NCBI GenBank assembly: GCA_903887775.1
Contig: CAISRB010000011.1
Coordinates: 1 to 64,000 of the forward strand
Direction: 5' to 3'
DNA: 64,000 nt
Origin: an uncultured Bacteroidales bacterium
Lineage (GTDB): Bacteria; Bacteroidota; Bacteroidia; Bacteroidales; FEN-979
In this document: piece by piece, positions 16,552 through 24,026 of the stretch
How positions within the stretch are numbered: the first letter of the stretch is position 1
Layout: every line of letters starts with the position of its first letter
Notes under the pieces: model-generated
What the model was told of the DNA's origin: nothing
Database searches by the model: none
The model's input: the letters and a program-made list of their open reading frames with translations, nothing else
Program-made: the position numbers and the translations under genes

Positions 16552-19215
16552 ATGCTGATACGCAAACTTCTGATTACAACTTTGATGATGTTGCTGACAG
16601 CTTTTCCCGGCTTTTCCCAGCCGGGATCAGTATATTATTCGGGCAGAAAGGCCTGGAAACTTCCATATACAGGTGCTTTCAGGCAGAAAATTAATTTCGG
16701 GAATGATATCCTCGAAGAACTGGCTAAGGACCTTTTAAAGCCGCCGGGATTTGTCAACCTTACTATAAATTTCAGGGAAGAGATACGGCTGCAGACTGAA
16801 ACTCCTTCAATCTGGACCGCCACAATAAACCTTTCGGATTTCAACCTGCCAGGAGACCTGCAATACCGTTCTTTCCCCATCAGCGGTGTCCTCATGCCTT
16901 CCGGATTCAGACTTGCACTAAGACTATCGACTAAACTGGATACCCTGAACTGCAGTGTAAACGAATTTGAAGGAAATATGCCGGGCCGGATCTTCAGCGC
17001 CCCGAATCTTGCCATCGATACTGCCGCAGATACCCTGATCGCGGGAAATTATTCATTTATTTATTCTGATTCCTGCTGGCAGAAGTTTTACGACAAAAAG
17101 AACCTGATCGACGATTATTATGCTTCAGCTGCACTGCTTGACAGCCTAAGTCGTGAAGAACAGGGCTGGGATATGAGAGACCCTCAGCAAATGCCCTATA
17201 ATTTTATCAGACTTTCTGAATTGGTGAGGATTGTAGAACTGGTTGGCCAAAGGGATTTCGGGCGGATTATTTTGGAAGGAGGAAACGACCCCAGGCATCT
17301 TCTTGATAAGCACCTTGCTGTATATAAGGTTTCGAGGACCTGCCTGTTCAATTTGGCCGAAACTCTCGAAAAATCAGGGGCAGTGCATGGCTACAGCTCC
17401 CTTGACAGCGTTTCCGATTATTTTATCGGACGGCTGATGCGCTTTATCCGTTTGAGTTCACTGATGGATAATATCCAGGGAAGGGTATACAAGGATTATT
17501 TGAGCGCCTATTATTCGATGCATGTGTTTGAGCAGGATCCTGGTTTTATCCAATCAATGCTCATCCGCATGTTTCCTGATGCCAGGCCGGATACTCTTGC
17601 GGGATGGGCATCAGAGAGCCTGATGCGGTCATACCGGAGAAAAGCAAGGGAACTGATCGCTGAAAACAACTATTCTGATGCAGTTCTCCTGATGGAAAAT
17701 GCCCGCAGTATGGCCGCGGTGAACCCTTACCTGAAGAATCATAACAGCTGGGAGTATATGATGTCGGAAGCTGTGAACGGGATTTATAATGCCTATGCCG
17801 GGATTGCCTCAAGCAGCCTTGAAGGGGGAAATGTGAAATTCGCGATGGAATACCTTCAGAAAGCGGAGAAATACAGGGAGCTTTACCCGGTTTACATCAC
17901 CTCAGACTCTCTCTACCACAGGGTTTACCGGTCGATCTTCATAGGGCAGCTTGACCGTTGCAACAGCCTGCTGGATGAAAGAAATTATTCCGAGGCTCTG
18001 GAATGCCTTAACAGCTGCGAGCAGACATATTCCGGGCAGACACTTGAAGTGCTTGCCCCTGACATCCTTGCAAAAAAAGAAAAGGCAAGGATGGGAATCA
18101 TCGCCGATCTGGCAGGGAAGAGCATGAAAGCAATTATTCAGGGCTTCTCCGATAGCGCGATGGCATACTTCGACAGAGGCACCCTCATGCTCAATGAACT
18201 TCCTCCCGGGGCACGCATTATGCCGGCTCTTGATTCTCTGTCGCCTTCCATCGCCATTATCCGTGTAAAAAAAATAAATGCACTTGCATCGGCCTATTTC
18301 ATTCACCGGCAGTTCTCAAGGGCAATCATTCAGTTTGAAATGGCGAGGAAAATCTCGGCGGCTTATTCAATACCTTCTGATCGATTTGCTGATTCATTAT
18401 ATCAGCAGTCAAATAAACAATGGCTTCTTGACCGGATATCAAAGGAGCAGCGCCTGATCTGGAACAATGAACCCGACTCAGCAGCCGGATTTCTTTTAAC
18501 TGTCATCAAAACAGCCCAAGACAAAGGCCTGGAAACCGACCCTGACATTCTGAATGCAACAGCATTATTCAAATCCGGAATCAGCAGGCATAATTGTGAA
18601 CTTATGGAAGACAGCTTGGGTTTGTTTAATATCAGGGCGGGGAGATGCTTTGCTATACATAGTTATCACCGGGGAGCGGGGATCCTGGAGTCAGCCATAC
18701 AACAGGCCGGAAAGATGGCATACTGCAATTTTGACCTCAGTTTGATGCGGGATTCACTGATCAAATACAACAGGGCTGCTGAATACCAAAAAAATATTGA
18801 AGAAGTTGATATCGCGATGGTCGCCGGGGAGTATGAAAAAGGGCTGCAGATCCTTGTTGCCAATGAGAAATTATATACTTCCGGGCGGATTGATCATTTC
18901 GGAATACCCATGACTTCAGTGTATGATTATGTGACGATGAAGTCAAATCCGTTTATTTCGATGCAGGCGATCGATTATTATTTGCGGCAGGATGATCCTG
19001 TTGAAGCGTTGCGTTACCTAGGGCTTTTACGTGTTCAGGGACTCCCGGAAGAACGTTCCCTGGGCTGCCAGGAAAAGCTTGCCCGTTCTCTTGCATTAAA
19101 GGATAAAGCCGCTTATGGCAATGCCGACCCTCAGCAGATAGTACGCCGGTATTCAGCTGCAAATTCCTGGATGAACCGTTTTAATGAAGTTTATCTCCGC
19201 GAATGGAAAAAATGA
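16552..19215 (+). CDS. Large exported alpha-helical repeat protein, function unknown
   Basis: 887 residues from ATG 16552; a TTG at 16528 is in frame but overlaps the -7 element. The signal peptide ends TAFPGFSQ. Residues about 30-170 look like a beta-rich domain (VYYSGRKAWKLPYTGAF, FVNLTINFREEIRL). From about 170 onward the chain is helical, with degenerate TPR-like units: ARELIAENNYSDAVLLMENA, KFAMEYLQKAEKYRELYP, NYSEALECLNSCEQTYSG, QFSRAIIQFEMARKISA. There is no lipobox, T9SS domain or beta-barrel end, so it is probably soluble in the periplasm. I do not recognise the family. It is divergent from the efflux operon and convergent with the next gene. Confidence 0.6.
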   Translation: MLIRKLLITTLMMLLTAFPGFSQPGSVYYSGRKAWKLPYTGAFRQKINFGNDILEELAKDLLKPPGFVNLTINFREEIRLQTETPSIWTATINLSDFNLPGDLQYRSFPISGVLMPSGFRLALRLSTKLDTLNCSVNEFEGNMPGRIFSAPNLAIDTAADTLIAGNYSFIYSDSCWQKFYDKKNLIDDYYASAALLDSLSREEQGWDMRDPQQMPYNFIRLSELVRIVELVGQRDFGRIILEGGNDPRHLLDKHLAVYKVSRTCLFNLAETLEKSGAVHGYSSLDSVSDYFIGRLMRFIRLSSLMDNIQGRVYKDYLSAYYSMHVFEQDPGFIQSMLIRMFPDARPDTLAGWASESLMRSYRRKARELIAENNYSDAVLLMENARSMAAVNPYLKNHNSWEYMMSEAVNGIYNAYAGIASSSLEGGNVKFAMEYLQKAEKYRELYPVYITSDSLYHRVYRSIFIGQLDRCNSLLDERNYSEALECLNSCEQTYSGQTLEVLAPDILAKKEKARMGIIADLAGKSMKAIIQGFSDSAMAYFDRGTLMLNELPPGARIMPALDSLSPSIAIIRVKKINALASAYFIHRQFSRAIIQFEMARKISAAYSIPSDRFADSLYQQSNKQWLLDRISKEQRLIWNNEPDSAAGFLLTVIKTAQDKGLETDPDILNATALFKSGISRHNCELMEDSLGLFNIRAGRCFAIHSYHRGAGILESAIQQAGKMAYCNFDLSLMRDSLIKYNRAAEYQKNIEEVDIAMVAGEYEKGLQILVANEKLYTSGRIDHFGIPMTSVYDYVTMKSNPFISMQAIDYYLRQDDPVEALRYLGLLRVQGLPEERSLGCQEKLARSLALKDKAAYGNADPQQIVRRYSAANSWMNRFNEVYLREWKK

Positions 19216-19234
19216 ATGAATGAAGAATTGCGGT

Positions 19235-20833
19235 TTATTGCCTGATGATCCTGGAGTGGCCCGATTCATTGTTCTTTCCACTGGCTTTCAGGAAATATAT
19301 ACCCGGTAGGAGACCCTCAGGGTTGATTACGCACCGCCTGTCGTTGATCCCCTCGACGACAAACACCATACGGCCGGTAAGGTCATAAAGTTCAATCCTG
19401 CGTATTTCTGCGAGCCCTTCCACGACCATTTTACCGCTGCCCGGATTCGGATAAACCATTGAGATAAAATTCTCCTGGCTGGCAATACCGACGGCGCCAA
19501 TGGATGATTTGGTAATGACCCTGACCGGTAGACCGATCGCGGAATCGCCGCTTGCTGCGATGGGAGTCACTTCGAAAACCAGCCACTGGTGAATGCAGAG
19601 AGTGTCTATCGTATAAGTGATTTGATTTGCAGTGTCAATCGGTGTTATATTGATGCCAAGGGAATCGGTACTGAGATACCACTGGTAAGTACTTTCTCCT
19701 TCTGGTATCCCATTGATGCTCTCATAGGAATAAACTCCTGAAACTGCTTCTTTGAAAGCATACCTGCCCTGAATGTTTAGGTCGTAAGCAAGGGGTCGGG
19801 CATTAACAGAGGGATTCCAGTTGTTAAACCAGGAACTGTCGATATTCCTGTTCCCTGAAATGGTATCATGCAGTACATAGGTTCGGAAAGGCTTGTCCTG
19901 CAATTCCGCAGTCCCCCAGTTGCTGTTGATCCGGTATTTGAAGCTGAGAGGGTTCTGGTTGTAAAAGCTTGTGTCGATGAGGATTGTCGCGGAATAAATA
20001 CTGTCCTTGTCATAGTCATAGAGGATATCATTGGTTCCGTTATGGTTGAAGGAACCTGCAACATCCACATGGTCATATTGCCGGCTGAAATGCCCTGCCC
20101 TCGTCATGTATTTCATGTTACAATAGAATGTCATAGGGACGGTAGCCGGATTATAGTCGTTGAAGTAATACAAGGGATGGATTATGCTGTCGGGTGACAG
20201 GAGAAACCTGTTTGGCCTGCCTTTCAATTCGACCCGGCTGGTATCGCCGTTGATCCTGAATTTAAAGGAGGATGTTGTGCCGGGATCGATATTGTACAAG
20301 GTTTGAAAAACATAGCTGGACCCGATACGTGTGAATGGAGAAGATCCTTTCCAGTAGTTCATGCTCCCGACCATATCAACGTAATCCGTGTCGGGTCTGA
20401 ACATATGCTGCTGCACCATGTAGCTCATATCGACCTGGAACCAGGTATAATTAAGGTAATCGTTATTCCACCAGCAGTAATAATAATTTATTCCCTGCAG
20501 GATGAGAACCTGGCGGTCGACAGTTTCTGTGATGAAATCGTTGATCCTGAACCTGAAGTGGTATACCGTGCCTGAATCAAAACCCTGGGTGAGCAGCAGC
20601 GTGAACCTGTTATTGCCGGAAGGCACGAGTTGCTGATCAGGGATGGCTGAGTCGAAGACAGCGTATATACGGTCGAGTGATGGGTCGAAAATGCCGCTCC
20701 TCACAGCTTTGGTCATGTTAACTTCGAGGGAAAGAACAAATACAGTGTCAGCAGCTGCTGTTGCTTTCATCGGTTTGAGCATGCTGCCAGCCAAGAACAG
20801 TATGGTGCATAAAGTAGTAAGAACTTTTTTCAT
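19235..20833 (-). CDS. T9SS-secreted protein with three starch-module-like beta domains
   Basis: 532 residues. The signal peptide ends KATAAA. Three related beta-sandwich units follow, each with the pattern VNMxxxxxxGxFxxxxDxVxVxGSxNxW ... FKFRIN: about 30-105 (VNMTKAVRSGIFDPSLD), 125-235 (VDMVGSMNYWKG, SFKFRIN) and 240-345 (VDVAGSFNHNG, SFKYRIN). This resembles the starch-binding or surface-glycan-binding modules of Bacteroidota amylases. Residues 350-445 form an Ig-like domain (STYQWYLSTDSLG). Residues 455-532 are a T9SS type A sorting domain (VYPNPGSGKM, LLPGIYFLKASGK). It has no catalytic domain. Next to the secreted amylase, it is a candidate surface starch-binding accessory protein, an inference from context and fold pattern. 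Confidence 0.6.
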   Translation of the reverse strand: MKKVLTTLCTILFLAGSMLKPMKATAAADTVFVLSLEVNMTKAVRSGIFDPSLDRIYAVFDSAIPDQQLVPSGNNRFTLLLTQGFDSGTVYHFRFRINDFITETVDRQVLILQGINYYYCWWNNDYLNYTWFQVDMSYMVQQHMFRPDTDYVDMVGSMNYWKGSSPFTRIGSSYVFQTLYNIDPGTTSSFKFRINGDTSRVELKGRPNRFLLSPDSIIHPLYYFNDYNPATVPMTFYCNMKYMTRAGHFSRQYDHVDVAGSFNHNGTNDILYDYDKDSIYSATILIDTSFYNQNPLSFKYRINSNWGTAELQDKPFRTYVLHDTISGNRNIDSSWFNNWNPSVNARPLAYDLNIQGRYAFKEAVSGVYSYESINGIPEGESTYQWYLSTDSLGINITPIDTANQITYTIDTLCIHQWLVFEVTPIAASGDSAIGLPVRVITKSSIGAVGIASQENFISMVYPNPGSGKMVVEGLAEIRRIELYDLTGRMVFVVEGINDRRCVINPEGLLPGIYFLKASGKNNESGHSRIIRQ

Positions 20834-20857
20834 TTAATTATAATGCAGATTGCGGTG

Positions 20858-20865
20858 CAAAGATA
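20858..20865 (-). promoter_or_regulatory. -7 element for the starch-module protein
   Basis: The minus strand reads TATCTTTG (TAnnTTTG) 24 bp before the ATG at 20833. Confidence 0.4.
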
Positions 20866-20919
20866 GAAAATTAACGTTTGCAGGCGCGTTTTAGTCTGCA
20901 GGTTCAAAAAAGCCGGACT

Positions 20920-23766
20920 TTAAAGGATGATGAATTTGCCGCCAGAGGAACCGGCTGATGTCACCAGCCTGTAGAAATACAATCCCGGCTTAAGCGCTCT
21001 GCCGGGATCCCATATGAAATCATGGGTTCCGCGCTGGACTATGCCAACGAAAACGGTCCCGGCCGGCTTTCCGCTGAAGTCATAAATGACAAGTTCAGCA
21101 TCAGTTGTTTTCCCTGCCAGCAGTTCAAAGTTGACAGGTCCGGAGGAGGGGTTGGGAAACACTTTTACCTGGCAACCTGATGAGGGCTGTTCCGTCGGAC
21201 TGTCAATGCCGGTGAAAACCGGCTTCGGGAGCCTTACCGTGGTATATAACCTGTATTCTCCCGGGGTGAATGGCAGGGCAGCCGCTACGTCGGTCACATT
21301 CAGTGAATCACCGCTGTAATATTCATACCAAAAGCCTGTTTTCGTGAAATTGGGGATCATGTTTTGCGCAACCACGTCAAAATTGCCGAGGATCACTGCG
21401 TCCATCGATGCATCTGTGAGAACGATGCGTTTTTTTGCTGCCGTAAGATCTATCGTGTAAGATTCGCTCCTGAATACGGGGAAGTTCTTTTTCAGTTCAA
21501 TGAGAGAATGATATACATTATATAAATATTTCCTACCCCATTTTGAATAATAGTCCCACCTGACAGGTTTGGGATCAAGTCTGGAGGCGGATGTGCCTGA
21601 AGGATAATTGATAGAGTAATCGTATCCCAGTTCACCAAACTGCCATATCATTTTAGGGCCGGGTATAGTGAAAAAGAAATTCGCGCAAAGAGCTCCGCGC
21701 TGCAGTGCGGTTGCAGAGTCTTTACAACTGTAAGGGGGGGTATTGCTGTTGCCGGAGCTGTAATCTTTGAACATCTGCCTTTCTTCATCATGGCTCTCCA
21801 TATACCATACAAGGTTTGGTTTTGCCCAGCCACGGTTTTTGTATGAACCCCATGAGAGGTCGGAAACGCCGCCGCTGTTCCATCCGCCGGAGGCGTTATT
21901 ATCATTTCCATTTCCATTGCCCCAGGGCATCATGCCTGCTGCGGCCAATAATTTTTCCTCGCTGTTATCGGCAAAATGCTCAAGGATCATATAGGCTGAC
22001 TGATTTACCGACCAGACAGTATCGGCATAGACATTCAGGATGTTTATCCGGTCCTGGTCATATTGCCCCCAGAGGCTGACATTGTCGGGATATGAATTAA
22101 CCTGGGTAAAACCTTTTGACATGTCGAAGCGATAGCCGTCGGTATGGAACTCCTGCAGCCAGTATTTCAGGAGACGCAGCATATACGATCTTGTAGAAGG
22201 ACTGTCATGGTTGAAATCGAGGCCGACATTATAAGGGTGTTTGGGTATAGGATTAAACCAGGGGCTGTTTGCGGCAGGACGCTGGTTCTGTGAATCCCAG
22301 TATAGCTGGACGAGGGGAGAAGATCCGAAATGATGGTTGCATACGATGTCAAGGATCACGGCTATGCCTTTCGAATGGGCTGCTTCCACGAATTGTTTCA
22401 GGGTGTTTTTTGGCCCGTAGTATTTATCCACAGCAAAGGAATAATCAGGATTATACCCCCAGCTTATGTTTCCCTCGAATTCCATGACCGGCATCAGTTC
22501 GATGGCATTGACTCCCAGGTTTTTCAGGTAATTCAGGGTGTCGATAAGAGAGAGATAGGTGTGTTCGCTTGTGAAATCTCTGATCAGAAGCTCATATATC
22601 ACGAGGTCGGTAATAGCGGGTGGTGTAAAGCCCTGCGATGACCAGGGATATGAAAATTGAGCGGTCTGAAGCACGCTTGCAATGCCGGTCGTTTTGCCCT
22701 CAGGATAAGGAATCAGGTCAGGATAGGTTGAAGGATCTATATACTGATCGTTGGGGTCGCTGACCTTATCACAGTATGGGTCGCCGATTTTCAGGGTGCC
22801 GTCGACCAGGTATTGAAAAATATATTCTTTCCGGGGGATAAGGTTGTTGATCTGAATCCAGAACATGCTGCCATCGGGGGTTTTGTACATATAATGAAGG
22901 GAATCCTGCTCCCAGTTACTGAAATCACCCAGGGCGAAGCATGACTGCTTCAGCGGTGCATAAAGACAGAGGTCTACTGTGGTTGAATCGATGTAATTGA
23001 TGCCTTCCTTTATACCTGCCGGAAGCGCCGCAACTGATGGAGAAGGGATCACGGTATAACAGAAAGAATCGGCAGCTGCAGCCGTATCGTTTTTTGCAAG
23101 GATCTTAATCCATTGTTTCACCCAGTTATGGCCAAAATTATCTGCCAGGAGCGTATCGGTGATTTCGTGGCCCGATACTGTTTTAACGAGAGTCCCGTTC
23201 AGAAAGAGCTGCATGCTGCCGGCCAACGGACTTGTTGCATCCACAGGAATGGGTTCATATGCCGGAAGAAAGAGGTTTTTATTCTGTGGGAGGTTGATCT
23301 TAACGCTGGTTTTAGTCGGATAAACGTTCGCAAATATGTCACCCCCGTCCGATTCCCGTCCTGTTTTTGAACCATCGGAATTCCTGAAAACGAAAGCGAG
23401 TTTTAAAATTGATTCACCCGGAGGCACACCATAAAATGCCCTGATGCCCGGAAGTAATTTGATGCTGTACAGATTATTTCCCAGGGATGTCATCCTTGCT
23501 TTTGCAATATTTTCACTCCATCCGGCTATCACATATTTCCAGTCGGAGGTTGAGCTGCTCAGGTTTGTGATGACACCTGTATGCGCATAAATGGGTGGAG
23601 CGACATTGAAAAGGCCGGCATTGCCTTTAGAAGCATCGAATATAACAGTACAGGAATCCAGATCAGTGGGATAAACTGGTATTGTCACAATGGTCTGGGC
23701 TGAAACTGTCCCGCAAATAAGATTGCAGAGAAAAAAAACAAGCAAAGAAGTGAAAAGCCTTTTCAT
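20920..23766 (-). CDS. T9SS-secreted GH13 alpha-amylase
   Basis: 948 residues from the ATG at 23764-23766; the upstream ATG at 23787 overlaps the -7 element. Order of domains: signal peptide (NLICGTVSAQ), two N-terminal beta modules (about 20-245), an E-set/CBM48-like module (FALGDFSNWEQD, about 255-345), the GH13 barrel (about 375-760), a short C-terminal beta domain and a T9SS type A sorting domain (VFPNPSSGPVNF, LKPGLYFYRLV). GH13 regions I-IV are present: DIVCNHH, DGYRFDMSKG (nucleophile Asp), MILEHFA (acid/base Glu) and ESHDEE (Asp). It should cut surface starch outside the cell and feed the SusCDE complex encoded divergently. Confidence 0.88.
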   Translation of the reverse strand: MKRLFTSLLVFFLCNLICGTVSAQTIVTIPVYPTDLDSCTVIFDASKGNAGLFNVAPPIYAHTGVITNLSSSTSDWKYVIAGWSENIAKARMTSLGNNLYSIKLLPGIRAFYGVPPGESILKLAFVFRNSDGSKTGRESDGGDIFANVYPTKTSVKINLPQNKNLFLPAYEPIPVDATSPLAGSMQLFLNGTLVKTVSGHEITDTLLADNFGHNWVKQWIKILAKNDTAAAADSFCYTVIPSPSVAALPAGIKEGINYIDSTTVDLCLYAPLKQSCFALGDFSNWEQDSLHYMYKTPDGSMFWIQINNLIPRKEYIFQYLVDGTLKIGDPYCDKVSDPNDQYIDPSTYPDLIPYPEGKTTGIASVLQTAQFSYPWSSQGFTPPAITDLVIYELLIRDFTSEHTYLSLIDTLNYLKNLGVNAIELMPVMEFEGNISWGYNPDYSFAVDKYYGPKNTLKQFVEAAHSKGIAVILDIVCNHHFGSSPLVQLYWDSQNQRPAANSPWFNPIPKHPYNVGLDFNHDSPSTRSYMLRLLKYWLQEFHTDGYRFDMSKGFTQVNSYPDNVSLWGQYDQDRINILNVYADTVWSVNQSAYMILEHFADNSEEKLLAAAGMMPWGNGNGNDNNASGGWNSGGVSDLSWGSYKNRGWAKPNLVWYMESHDEERQMFKDYSSGNSNTPPYSCKDSATALQRGALCANFFFTIPGPKMIWQFGELGYDYSINYPSGTSASRLDPKPVRWDYYSKWGRKYLYNVYHSLIELKKNFPVFRSESYTIDLTAAKKRIVLTDASMDAVILGNFDVVAQNMIPNFTKTGFWYEYYSGDSLNVTDVAAALPFTPGEYRLYTTVRLPKPVFTGIDSPTEQPSSGCQVKVFPNPSSGPVNFELLAGKTTDAELVIYDFSGKPAGTVFVGIVQRGTHDFIWDPGRALKPGLYFYRLVTSAGSSGGKFIIL

Positions 23767-23786
23767 AATATCGGATTTAGTAATCA

Positions 23787-23794
23787 CAAAAGTA
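23787..23794 (-). promoter_or_regulatory. -7 element for the secreted amylase
   Basis: The minus strand reads TACTTTTG (TAnnTTTG), 20 bp before the ATG at 23766. This places the transcription start after the alternative ATG at 23787. Confidence 0.4.
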
Positions 23795-23832
23795 ATAAAA
23801 GCAGGAATCCCTGAACATAATGGTCCAGTTTG

Positions 23833-23848
23833 TGTTAAGTTTTTAACA
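23833..23848. promoter_or_regulatory. Palindrome in the amylase/susC divergent region, candidate operator
   Basis: TGTTAA and TTAACA are perfect 6-bp inverted arms around GTTT, between the two divergent starch promoters. A regulator-binding role is inferred from position only. Confidence 0.25.
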
Positions 23849-23918
23849 TAGACACTTCCATTTTTTTTGCGTCATAATCAACACTTTAGGTATTAAATAA
23901 AAAAAAAAACATAAAAAT

Positions 23919-23951
23919 TTGCTCATCGTAAACATTTTTTTATTAATTCTG
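23919..23951 (+). promoter_or_regulatory. Likely susC promoter
   Basis: TTG (23919-23921) and TAATTCTG (23944-23951; one mismatch to TAnnTTTG) are separated by 22 bp. The resulting leader would be about 70 nt before the susC ATG. Confidence 0.35.
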
Positions 23952-24026
23952 CACTGCAAAACACTAATAATAAATTAATAAGCAGAAAAATAATTAACGG
24001 AAAACTAACAATTTAAAATTAACTCT

